The translations under genes and the position numbers were made by a program. Below the pieces are notes generated by a model. The model saw only the letters and a list, made by a program, of their open reading frames with translations, searched no databases and was not told the DNA's origin. This document shows, piece by piece, positions 1-7,188 of a stretch of 64,000 bases of DNA. Every line of letters starts with the position of its first letter. Within the stretch, counting starts at the first letter, position 1. The stretch comes from Profundicola chukchiensis (GTDB taxonomy: Bacteria > Bacteroidota > Bacteroidia > Flavobacteriales > Weeksellaceae), in NCBI RefSeq assembly GCF_029664245.1, contig NZ_JANAIE010000004.1, positions 1 to 64,000 on the forward strand, read 5' to 3'.

Positions 1-3
1 AAT

Positions 4-65
4 CCTCTTGTCAGGCTGAGTGATTTTGCAAAGCAAAATTGTATCGAAGCCTAGGGCCAGAGAGG
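4..65. repeat. REP-like extragenic palindrome
   Basis: Imperfect hairpin with three nested arms: cctct (4-8) with agagg (61-65), aggct (13-17) with agcct (48-52), and attttgc (23-29) with gcaaaat (33-39). The 'tcaggctgag...tatcgaagcct' wording resembles dispersed palindromes I know from many flavobacterial genomes. That it is multicopy in this genome is inferred, since only one copy is in the window. It lies outside genes and marks the left side of the accessory region. Confidence 0.6.
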
Positions 66-294
66 AAATGATGAATATTAAGTTATTTTAAATACAGCGC
101 AATTACTGTGGTTCATATTTGCCTTATGGATAATAGCCATAAAACCTTAAAAAATCAATTCGAAAACTTATTTGAAAATACTATATTTGATGAAGCGAAG
201 AAATAGTGGTTTTGTCGTACAATGTGAATATAACAGCCATAAACCTCTATGAAGTTCGTATATAACTATGTTGGCAAACATTAAAAAAACTACA
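66..294. other. Intergenic region left of the cassette array
   Basis: No convincing gene. The last part (about 240-285) is the right half of a cassette-separating element and ends in the core gttggcaaac at 270-279. A short near-repeat, 'agccataaaacc' near 137 and 'agccataaacct' near 233, is visible. The stretch before about 210 may be the remains of an earlier cassette, but I could not recognise a protein in it. Confidence 0.5.
240..285 (+). repeat. Cassette-separating element 0, right part only
   Basis: Contains 'cgtatataac', matching the tatac/tacac stretch that closes the other elements, followed by the core gttggcaaac (270-279). That core is an exact reverse complement of gtttgccaac at 1143-1152, on the far side of the same gene. 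A left partner may begin near 'gtacaatgtg' (about 218), with a weak ATATAAC..CAT/ATG..GTTCGTATAT hairpin, but this half is poorly matched, so the element is called from its right end only. Confidence 0.55.
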
Positions 295-1137
295 ATGACA
301 AAACAATTATTTAGAACAGCAATCCTTTTTATATTATTATCTTTTTTTTCAAAGGCAAATGCACAAATACCTTTTGAAACAAATGAAAGTGGACATATTA
401 TTATAAATGCAAAAGTAAATAATGTGGAAGGAAAGTTTATTTTTGACACAGGAGCAGGTCTTAATGTTATTTTCACAAAATTTTCTCATAAAATCACAAA
501 TGAAAAAACAAACAATTTCTTTGTGGGGCATCGAGCAACTGGTGAAGAATTGAATCTTGACTTATATAATGCTACAAGTATCGAAATCAATAATAGGGAA
601 TTTGACAATCAACAATATGCCATTATAGATTTAGATTTCGGAGATATAGACGGTCTTATATCATTACAACCCTTCAGAAACACAACTGTTACTATTGATT
701 ATATCAATAAAAAAATCCTTTTCAATAAGCCTACAAAAAATGAAAAAAGCATCGATATTCAAATAGCAGATTACGCAGGAAAAGCCATTGATATTTTCAC
801 ATACATACAATTGAATGACACTTTGAAAATACAAATAGAATTGGATAGCGGTGCAGGAAAAAATTCATTTTGGTTTAGTTCAAAACTCTTTGAACCACTT
901 GCATTAGATAAAAAAGATTTCAAAACAGTACCTAGAACCAGCGAATTTAAAAAGCAAAACAACTATTACATTGGAACGCTATCAAAATTAAATACAGAAA
1001 ATGAATTATGTAAACTAGAGACTTTAAATGCTGCATTTGTTGATGGATTAATATATGAAGGTAAAACTAGTATAGAGTGGCTGGGTAAAATTCTTACAAT
1101 TGATATTCCTAATAAGAAAATATTTATAACTGAATAA
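295..1137 (+). CDS. Secreted aspartyl protease-like protein (cassette 1)
   Basis: An exported 280-residue protein with two aspartyl-protease-type motifs: FDTGAG (Asp51) and LDSGAG (Asp184). The spacing of the two D-T/S-G motifs fits the retropepsin/pepsin-like 'aspartyl protease family' proteins of Bacteroidota; catalysis is inferred from these motifs. An in-frame ATG exists at 268, but it lies inside the recombination-like core, and the start at 295 begins directly with a signal peptide (TKQLFRTAILFILLSFFSKANA), so 295 was chosen. The gene sits alone between element 0 and element 1, flanked by the exact inverted pair gttggcaaac/gtttgccaac. No promoter of its own was seen. The natural substrate is unknown. 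Confidence 0.75.
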   Translation: MTKQLFRTAILFILLSFFSKANAQIPFETNESGHIIINAKVNNVEGKFIFDTGAGLNVIFTKFSHKITNEKTNNFFVGHRATGEELNLDLYNATSIEINNREFDNQQYAIIDLDFGDIDGLISLQPFRNTTVTIDYINKKILFNKPTKNEKSIDIQIADYAGKAIDIFTYIQLNDTLKIQIELDSGAGKNSFWFSSKLFEPLALDKKDFKTVPRTSEFKKQNNYYIGTLSKLNTENELCKLETLNAAFVDGLIYEGKTSIEWLGKILTIDIPNKKIFITE

Positions 1138-1140
1138 AAA

Positions 1141-1281
1141 ACGTTTGCCAACACAGTATATAAGCTATGGCTTGGTCAGTCTTCACTTGGAAAATCCTAC
1201 GGATTTTCCAAAGCCAGTTTTTACTTGTAAAGGTTCGTGCTAAAACACGCCACAGCTCATATACATAAACGTTGTAGCACA
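1141..1281 (+). repeat. Cassette-separating element 1 (attC-like)
   Basis: About 140 bases with three layers. It opens with gtttgccaac (1143-1152), the complement of the core at the left end of the same cassette. Next come long outer arms, gtatataagctatggc (1156-1171) against gccacagctcatatac (1249-1264), matching at 14 of 16 positions. The centre holds a perfect 10-bp hairpin, tggaaaatcc (1188-1197) and ggattttcca (1201-1210). It closes with the next core, gttgtagcac (1271-1280). Size and folding resemble integron attC sites, but the core does not fit GTTRRRY exactly. Confidence 0.75.
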
Positions 1282-1284
1282 TTT

Positions 1285-1929
1285 ATGAAAACAGTAATTC
1301 CATTAATAATACTTCTGATTTTAAGCTCTTGTGCGACTAAAAAAAATGCAACAAAAAATAACGAAGCTGATTTTACTCTTTGGAGAATTACTAAAGAATT
1401 AGAGAATAAAAATCTAAACTATATTAGTTTAAAAAAAAGCTGTGCTAGAGAAAATCACCTTAAAAAACAAAATTCTGATAATTGCGCTGAATGTATATCT
1501 AACTATGACACATATATTTTTTGGAAAGAAAATAAAAAACTACTAATCCAAAAAAATGATAATTGCAGTGAATTTTATCCAATTGAATTGACAGATTTTG
1601 ACCCATTAGAATATCTATATAAAAATCAAACCAAATTAATTGAGGAAAATATTGGACAATATAAAATTGACGATGATAGTTACTCAATCATTACTCATTC
1701 TTGTAATATTTCGTATTATATTCGGAATGAAAACAAAACATTTTTAAAAGAATTTGAATTATACGATTTGGAAACTTCCGAGGATGGCGTAAATTTAAAT
1801 TATGAGAGTAATAATCGTTTGGCTATTATTATTTTGCACAAAAAAATAATCGAAATAATTAATGATTTAGAAACAGAAAAGAAGTTTGAACGGAATAGAA
1901 AAACGTGCTACAACACTGTGTATAATTAA
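1285..1929 (+). CDS. Cysteine-rich lipoprotein of unknown function (cassette 2)
   Basis: 214 residues starting at the ATG at 1285, chosen because it leads directly into a lipoprotein signal (MKTVIPLIILLILSSC, lipobox cysteine 16). An upstream in-frame ATG at 1237 would place the signal in the interior and reads through element 1. The mature part is rich in Lys, Asn, Glu and Cys, including C..C pairs near 'DNCAEC'. I do not recognise a family. The last residues (KTCYNTVYN) are encoded by the first bases of element 2, so the separating element supplies the C-terminus and stop codon, as happens in some integron cassettes. Confidence 0.65.
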   Translation: MKTVIPLIILLILSSCATKKNATKNNEADFTLWRITKELENKNLNYISLKKSCARENHLKKQNSDNCAECISNYDTYIFWKENKKLLIQKNDNCSEFYPIELTDFDPLEYLYKNQTKLIEENIGQYKIDDDSYSIITHSCNISYYIRNENKTFLKEFELYDLETSEDGVNLNYESNNRLAIIILHKKIIEIINDLETEKKFERNRKTCYNTVYN

Positions 1930-2087
1930 CTGCTTGGTACGAGCTTGCTTACGAATCCCGATGGCTATCGGGACGCGGATTTTTGCTGCGCACAGTTCGC
2001 ACTTCGTGCTCGTGTCTATTCGTTTTATATTTGCTAAATTACGTGCCGAACCACGCAACTAATCATACACATAAACGTTGTAAAACA
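1903..2087 (+). repeat. Cassette-separating element 2 (attC-like)
   Basis: About 185 bases. It opens with gtgctacaac (1905-1914), the exact reverse complement of the core gttgtagcac (1271-1280) at the other end of cassette 2. The outer arms, 1918-1938 and 2050-2070, pair at 17 of 21 positions. An inner palindrome, cccgatggctatcggg (1957-1972), is followed by acgcggat, wording shared with element 3. It closes with the new core gttgtaaaac (2077-2086). Confidence 0.75.
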
Positions 2088-2105
2088 TATAAAACCGAAC
2101 TCAAA

Positions 2106-3089
2106 TTGAAAATTGAACTTCATAAAATATTTTATCTTTTCTGTATGTTTTTTGTATTTCAATCGTGTACAGTCTTATCTCAAAATTCAAGAGTTTCTAA
2201 AGAACCACGCTTATCGAAAATATACACATCTGATATTGACAATTTCTATAGAGCGTTCGATTTAGCAATAAAAGACACTGCTAACGCCAAAAATATATTC
2301 AAAAAAGAATATTTCTCAAAAGGAACAAAAGGTCTAAAAGATTTTTACAAACTGTATATTAATGACCTAGATAAATTTACAAAATTTGTCATTAGACATA
2401 AAGAATTCTATTCGTCAATAAGAAATGACATTTCAAATATTGATGATTTAAAAGAAAGAATTTATTCAAATTTTGAATCTTTCAAAAGTATATACCCAAA
2501 TGCAGTTTTTCCCGATGTATATTTTGTAATTGGAAAATTTCAATCAAACGGAACAATTTCAAAAAGAGGTTTATTAATTGGCACAGAAATCCTTTGCCGA
2601 ACAGAAAACACAAATACCAAAAATTGGAATAAAGATATTTTGAGAATTAGTTTGTTGAGAAAACACATTCCTATAACCGTAAGTCACGAATTAGTTCATT
2701 TCAACCAATCAAAAATGGAAGACGAAAATACTACTTTGCTTGCAAAAAGTATGAGAGAAGGTTCGGCAGAATTTATAGCGGAATTAATAAGCGGAGAAAC
2801 TGATGGAGAATATTCTGAATTTACTGGAAAAGAAATAAAAATATGGAATGACTTCAAAAATGACAAGAATAAAAGTATTTGGAATACTTGGAGTTCTTGG
2901 CATAAAGCAAGTGTAAACAGACCAAAAAATGCAGGATATTGGACTGGCTACATAATTTGTAAATCATATTACGAACAAGTTAAAGACAAGAATAAAGCAG
3001 TTTTAGATATTTTAAGTATTCAAAATTATGATGACTTTTACGTGAAGAGTAAAGTAGACGAATACATAAAAGAGAATTTCGGAAAATAA
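2106..3089 (+). CDS. DUF2268-like zinc metalloprotease lipoprotein (cassette 3)
   Basis: A predicted membrane-anchored gluzincin-type protease. Using the TTG at 2106 as start (327 residues), the N-terminus is a lipoprotein signal ending FFVFQSC (Cys21). His194-Glu195-x-x-His198 is the HELVH zinc motif, and REGSAEF about 20 residues later supplies a candidate third ligand. HELVHFNQ followed by EGxAEF is typical of DUF2268 predicted Zn-dependent proteases. The frame is open back to an ATG at 1983, but that start lies inside element 2 and gives no sensible leader, so a TTG start is the better reading. The gene is flanked by gttgtaaaac/gttttacaat (9 of 10 complementary). Confidence 0.7.
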   Translation: MKIELHKIFYLFCMFFVFQSCTVLSQNSRVSKEPRLSKIYTSDIDNFYRAFDLAIKDTANAKNIFKKEYFSKGTKGLKDFYKLYINDLDKFTKFVIRHKEFYSSIRNDISNIDDLKERIYSNFESFKSIYPNAVFPDVYFVIGKFQSNGTISKRGLLIGTEILCRTENTNTKNWNKDILRISLLRKHIPITVSHELVHFNQSKMEDENTTLLAKSMREGSAEFIAELISGETDGEYSEFTGKEIKIWNDFKNDKNKSIWNTWSSWHKASVNRPKNAGYWTGYIICKSYYEQVKDKNKAVLDILSIQNYDDFYVKSKVDEYIKENFGK

Positions 3090-3092
3090 AAT

Positions 3093-3241
3093 ACGTTTTA
3101 CAATACCGTATATAATTTATTGCTAGTTTTAGCCTACTTGGCATCCCGATAGCTATCGGGACGCGGATTTTCCACTGGCAAGTACCTGTTTGCAATTGTC
3201 CGTGACGTCCCACGCCACTGCTCATACACGAAACGTGAGCC
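3093..3241 (+). repeat. Cassette-separating element 3 (attC-like, partly decayed)
   Basis: It opens with gttttacaat (3095-3104), 9 of 10 complementary to the core of cassette 3. The central perfect 16-base palindrome cccgatagctatcggg (3145-3160) is followed by acgcggat, as in element 2. The outer arms (3108-3123 and 3214-3229) pair less well than in elements 1 and 2. The right core reads aaacgtgagcc instead of aaacgttg, which looks like loss of one T. No complementary site is found after the next gene, so this end of the array appears broken. Confidence 0.7.
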
Positions 3242-3250
3242 ACAAGCTAA

Positions 3251-3709
3251 AAAACCGAGATTATAAATTATATTACAGCAAAAAACATTAGAAAAACTCG
3301 GGAATTAATAAATGAAGAAACTGAATATAGGAAAGGACACGAATTATTGAAATTTTTTAATGAATTAGGGTTTAATGATTTTTATGGACAAGGCTTTTCT
3401 TCGAGATGGATTTACACAGATGAAAAATTGAAAAGCATAAATGGAATTCCGGAAATAGATAAATGTATAAAGAAACTATTTGCGCCTGTGAATTACATAA
3501 GTCGATTTTCAGAGTTAGACCAATTTATTACTAATTTTAATCAATATTTAGCTTTTGATGGTTGGAAAGTTATTAGAGACAAAACTGAAATTAAGTTGAA
3601 AAAAGCTGGAGAAATTGACTTAGAAACTACTGAACAAAAAAGTATAGATTCAATAAAGATTATTAAGATATTTGCATTTGGTTTGGTAACGAATTCAAGC
3701 TGTTGCTAA
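3251..3709 (+). pseudogene. Truncated abortive-infection-like N-terminal fragment (cassette 4)
   Basis: The frame is open from the stop at 3248-3250 to a TAA at 3707-3709 (152 codons) but contains no ATG near its beginning. The earliest common alternative start is the TTG at 3347, which would discard a well-formed stretch (ITAKNIRKTRELINEETEYR). The region through 'FDGWKVIRDKTEI' resembles an N-terminal domain that I associate with abortive-infection and other defence proteins. This assignment is from memory and weak. The C-terminus runs into unrelated-looking sequence (FAFGLVTNSSCC). Loss of the start codon, the missing right-hand core and the short C-terminus together suggest a cassette cut at the array boundary. 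Confidence 0.5.
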
Positions 3710-3728
3710 TTGTGAATTGTAAATCTAT

Positions 3729-4826
3729 ATGATGGAAGAACTATATTATGAGATAAAGCCAGAGTTAATTTACTCTGCTATTGTGATATCCCTAGCCTTG
3801 TTGCTTATCTACGGAACCAAGTATTTTTATAAGTGGTTAAACAACAAATTGGGGGCTAAATTTCCTCATGAGGATACTTCCAAAATTAATCTTACCAAGA
3901 AAATACTTTATGCCTTGTGGGTGGTGCTCGCCATTATTGCTCTTACCTTTATTTTTATCGATAGGGAGCAATACAGCATTGCAAAAAACACCTTCAACAA
4001 GGCGCTCTACCTTGGTATAGTCGCGGTGGCTATGCTCTTAGTGGTTACAGCAGTTCAAGTTTGGTTTTCTAAGAAGATTTACGAAAAGTCCCAAACCCAA
4101 GAGGATACGACCAGTTTTAAATTCATTCGTTATGTCGCCATATCCGGCGTGTATGTGATAGGTGTGCTACTCATGTTGATGACTTTTGAATCTATGAGAG
4201 GCTTTGTGGTGACAGCTTTAGGGAGTGCCGGTGTAATTGCGATTGTAGCCGGTGTTGCATCCCAAGAAGCTTTGTCTAACCTTGTAGGTGGTTTATTTAT
4301 TATTGTTTTCAAGCCATTTAAGGTGAACGACATCATTAAAATCGATGAAACCATGATTGGTACGGTGACGGATATAACGTTAAGACATACCGTGATTAAA
4401 AACTATCAAAATCGCATGATTGTAATTCCAAATGCTATTATTAATAAAGAAAAATTAATCAATTTTGATTTAAACGGAAGTATATGCTGTGAATGGATTG
4501 TGATTGGAATTTCTTATGATAGTGATATTGATTTAGCGAAGAGCATCATCCAAGAAGAGTGCGAGAATCATCCGCTTATCCTAGACAATAGATCTCATAT
4601 AGAAAAAGTAAACAAAGAAGATGTAGTAAAAGTAAGAGTGGTGAGTTTAGATGATTCATCGATTTCCATCAAGGCTTGGGCATGGGCCAGAAACTATAGC
4701 GATGGTTTTGTGATGAAATGTGACCTTTTGGAAAGTATTAAAAAACGATTTGATAGAGAAGGTATAGAAATTCCGTTCCCACATCGTACGCTGATTATGA
4801 AAAAAGAAGAAGAAAGTTTAGCCTAA
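3729..4826 (+). CDS. MscS-family small-conductance mechanosensitive channel
   Basis: 365 residues. There are four or five hydrophobic segments (about 14-32, 59-79, 91-112, 132-152 and the pore-lining stretch about 157-190), then a soluble beta-rich domain. The stretch VTALGSAGVIAIVAGVAS followed by SNLVGGLFIIVFKPFKVND is the Gly/Ala-rich TM3 pore helix and the start of the cytoplasmic vestibule typical of MscS. These channels release solutes from the inner membrane during osmotic downshock. Two ATGs stand in tandem at 3729 and 3732. It is the first ordinary gene right of the cassette array and stands alone; the next gene is 440 bases away. Confidence 0.9.
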   Translation: MMEELYYEIKPELIYSAIVISLALLLIYGTKYFYKWLNNKLGAKFPHEDTSKINLTKKILYALWVVLAIIALTFIFIDREQYSIAKNTFNKALYLGIVAVAMLLVVTAVQVWFSKKIYEKSQTQEDTTSFKFIRYVAISGVYVIGVLLMLMTFESMRGFVVTALGSAGVIAIVAGVASQEALSNLVGGLFIIVFKPFKVNDIIKIDETMIGTVTDITLRHTVIKNYQNRMIVIPNAIINKEKLINFDLNGSICCEWIVIGISYDSDIDLAKSIIQEECENHPLILDNRSHIEKVNKEDVVKVRVVSLDDSSISIKAWAWARNYSDGFVMKCDLLESIKKRFDREGIEIPFPHRTLIMKKEEESLA

Positions 4827-5265
4827 AAATATATTAAACTCAGAAGTATTCTCAAGCTATGATTTAAAAAGATGAATTGAATTCATAGTTAGGAGATGGC
4901 TATTTAACTTTAAAGTTTTCATAAGCTTCCATTGCCAATCCAGGTAAGAATACCTCTTAGCTGAAAAGACGATAATAGTAACTTGAATTATCTTCATATT
5001 AAATTTTCATTAAGTTCAAGATAGACGCATTAGGTTTTTGTCTACAAACGAATCATTGATAGCTAACGAAAAGTCAACTGATTATAAGTCTTTAAATCAT
5101 GTTGTTATCCTTATCTATCAGCTATGTTTAATACTTTTTTAAAGGTCAGAATTAAGGTATAAAGAATTAAGTGTTGTGCTTTCAAGAAATTGTATCTCAT
5201 GATGTTAAGCTTAATTTTAACATTTTGGTACTTAATTTGTAACAACTAAGGCTCAACAAATCTAT
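4827..5265. other. 440-base intergenic region between mscS and cysE
   Basis: AT-rich, with no ORF of convincing length or family on either strand and no clear terminator. The right end presumably carries the cysE promoter. 'tttggtacttaatttg' near 5222-5239 resembles a Bacteroidota -7 region but is one base short of TAnnTTTG. Nothing else stands out. Confidence 0.5.
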
Positions 5266-6090
5266 ATGTTTCAAGAAATAGCCGCTAATATTCGTTCCAA
5301 CTACAAAGATGAATATGAACATGTGCCCAAAAGAGAAAATCTAAGTTCCTGGGTAGATGAGTTATTAAATATTTTATTTCCGCTAAAAGAACCTGCCGAG
5401 AGTGAGATTATTCAAAGCTTAAAAGAAAGTCGTGCAGATTTTAGAAACTTGCTTATTGAAGCTAAAGTAGAGGATGGGCAAGCCAAGAAATTGACAGACC
5501 TATTTTATTCACATTTATCTCAGTTGCATCAGGATTTAAGTCAAGATGCTGAAGAACTATATAACAATGATCCGGCGGCGGATTGCATGGGAGAGGTGAT
5601 TCATACCTATCCAGGATTTTACGCCATTTGTATTTATCGCGTGGCGCATTTAATTCATACAGTTTTAAAAATTAAATATGTTCCTAGAATGTTAACCGAA
5701 TATGCGCACAGCAAAACCGGCATCGATATTCATCCAGGAGCAGAAATTGGCGTTCCTGTTCTTATAGATCATGGTACAGGCGTGGTGATTGGTGAGACTT
5801 GTAAGATTGGTAAGCATGTCAATATCTACCAAGGAGTGACTTTAGGTGCTATGCAAGTTGATAAAACTTTGCAGGACACCAAGCGACATCCTACCATTGA
5901 GGATGGTGTAGTAATTTATGCCAATGCAACTATTTTAGGTGGCGATACCATCGTAGGAAATCATTCGGTGATAGGAGGTAACGTATTTTTAACCAGATCC
6001 GTAGAGCCTTATTCATTGGTTTATACCAAGTCAGAAACCCAAGTCAAAAAAATTAAATCAGATAATCAACCTATAAATTTTGTGATATGA
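5266..6090 (+). CDS. cysE: Serine O-acetyltransferase
   Basis: Makes O-acetylserine from serine and acetyl-CoA, the first step of cysteine synthesis, in the cytoplasm. 274 residues: a helical N-terminal half and a left-handed beta-helix from about residue 150. The His of DIHPGAEIG and of [12 protein letters not shown], the glycine-rich VTLGAMQ turn and [12 protein letters not shown] are typical of this family. The next gene is cysteine synthase and overlaps it by 4 bases (ATGA), so the two steps are translationally coupled. The class with a long N-terminal helical part is common in Bacteroidota. Confidence 0.93.
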   Translation: MFQEIAANIRSNYKDEYEHVPKRENLSSWVDELLNILFPLKEPAESEIIQSLKESRADFRNLLIEAKVEDGQAKKLTDLFYSHLSQLHQDLSQDAEELYNNDPAADCMGEVIHTYPGFYAICIYRVAHLIHTVLKIKYVPRMLTEYAHSKTGIDIHPGAEIGVPVLIDHGTGVVIGETCKIGKHVNIYQGVTLGAMQVDKTLQDTKRHPTIEDGVVIYANATILGGDTIVGNHSVIGGNVFLTRSVEPYSLVYTKSETQVKKIKSDNQPINFVI

Positions 6091-6995
6091 TATATAATAA
6101 TATACTAGAGACCATCGGAAAAACACCTGTGGTAAAAATTCAAAAACTATTTGGAGATAATTCCAATGTTTACATCAAATTAGAAAAAAGCAATCCTGGC
6201 GGAAGTCTTAAAGATCGTATCGCTCTACAAATGGTAGAAGATGCCGAGAAAGCAGGAAAATTATCTGAAGATAGCGTGATTATAGAGCCAACCAGTGGTA
6301 ACACAGGTGTGGGACTTTCTATGGTAGCTGCTGTAAAAGGATATAAATTAATTCTAGTTATGCCAGAATCTATGTCGATCGAAAGACGTAAACTTATGGC
6401 ATCTTATGGCGCTGAGTTTGTTTTAACACCTAAAGAGGGTGGAATGAAAGCAGCCATAGAAAAAGCAAAAGAATTAACAGAAGAAAATCCAAAAGCTTGG
6501 ATGCCTTCTCAGTTCGATAATCCATCGAATATTAAAGCTCACTTAGAAAATACAGCCCAAGAATTATTAGAAGATTTCCCGAATGGAATCGATTATTTAA
6601 TTACAGGTGTTGGAACAGGTGGGCATATTTCAGCTATTTCTAAAGTTCTAAAGGAAAAATTCCCACAACTTAAGGTATTCGCTGTTGAGCCAACGGATTC
6701 ACCCGTAATCAGTGGAGGAGAGCCTGGTGGACATGCCATCCAAGGAATTGGTGCAGGATTTATCCCAGAAAATCTAAAAACAGATTTATTAGATGGTGCT
6801 ATTCAAATCAGTAAAGAAGAAGCATTTGACTTTACAAGAAAAGCAGCAAAACAAGAAGGTATTTTAGGAGGAATTTCTTCGGGTGCTACCTTGGCTGCCA
6901 TTGCACAAAAGCTACCTGAAATTGGAGATAAAGTTGTCGTAGGAATAAACTACGATACCGGCGAAAGATACCTAAGTACAGAAGGATTATTCTAA
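6087..6995 (+). CDS. cysK: Cysteine synthase (O-acetylserine sulfhydrylase)
   Basis: PLP enzyme that joins sulfide to O-acetylserine to form cysteine. 302 residues, the usual length for CysK/CysM. Lys42 in NPGGSLKDR is the Schiff-base lysine. EPTSGNTG binds the amino acid carboxylate, GTGGHISA holds the PLP phosphate, and GISSGA lies near the pyridine nitrogen. It starts inside the cysE stop (ATGA) and is followed by a strong terminator at 7012-7053, so cysE-cysK is a two-gene operon. CysK and CysM are hard to separate by eye; CysK is preferred. Confidence 0.93.
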   Translation: MIYNNILETIGKTPVVKIQKLFGDNSNVYIKLEKSNPGGSLKDRIALQMVEDAEKAGKLSEDSVIIEPTSGNTGVGLSMVAAVKGYKLILVMPESMSIERRKLMASYGAEFVLTPKEGGMKAAIEKAKELTEENPKAWMPSQFDNPSNIKAHLENTAQELLEDFPNGIDYLITGVGTGGHISAISKVLKEKFPQLKVFAVEPTDSPVISGGEPGGHAIQGIGAGFIPENLKTDLLDGAIQISKEEAFDFTRKAAKQEGILGGISSGATLAAIAQKLPEIGDKVVVGINYDTGERYLSTEGLF

Positions 6996-7011
6996 GCTAA
7001 CCCAACATATA

Positions 7012-7053
7012 AAAACGAATAAACCCTGCCAACCGGCAGGGTTTATTCGTTTT
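7012..7053. terminator. Strong hairpin terminator after cysK
   Basis: A perfect 19-bp stem (7012-7030 with 7035-7053) and a 4-base loop (aacc). It ends in T-rich sequence on the + strand and begins with A-rich sequence, so it could work in both directions: for cysK (+) and ettA (-). Confidence 0.85.
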
Positions 7054-7132
7054 ATTTACTAAGTAAGATCTCTTAAAATTAGAAAACCAATTTAAGGTTT
7101 TAATCAATTCAAACAGCTATACAATAGAGCTT

Positions 7133-7188
7133 AGAACTCTGAACTTTAAACTCTGAACCCTAAACCCTACACTCTAAACCCTAAACTA
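7133..7188 (-). repeat. Degenerate heptamer repeat just after the ettA stop
   Basis: Eight imperfect 7-base units reading TNAACYC on the + strand (agaactc, tgaactt, taaactc, tgaaccc, taaaccc, tacactc, taaaccc, taaacta). In the sense of ettA it reads TTTAGGG-like units beginning at the TAG stop codon itself, so TAG recurs every 7 bases for the first four units. A similar 7-base array follows the gene at 10497-10946. Confidence 0.7.

Noticed and set aside
130-250. Direct repeat agccataaaacc / agccataaacct as an attachment site
   Set aside because: Only about 10 shared bases in AT-rich sequence; not supported by any other feature.
211-3245. Repeats read as a CRISPR array
   Set aside because: The units are about 140-185 bases, hairpin-forming, and separated by whole genes, not by 30-base spacers.
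1-3728. Cassette array as an insertion sequence or transposon
   Set aside because: No transposase, no target duplication and no shared terminal repeats between units; the complementarity is cassette-specific.
5200-5245. Promoter of cysE at 'tacttaatttg'
   Set aside because: One base short of TAnnTTTG and without a well-placed TTG; not listed as a feature.
4827-5265. Pseudogene between mscS and cysE
   Set aside because: Stops in all frames at short intervals and no recognisable protein fragments.
7133-7188. CCCTAAA-like units as a telomere
   Set aside because: Short, degenerate, inside the chromosome between two ordinary genes.
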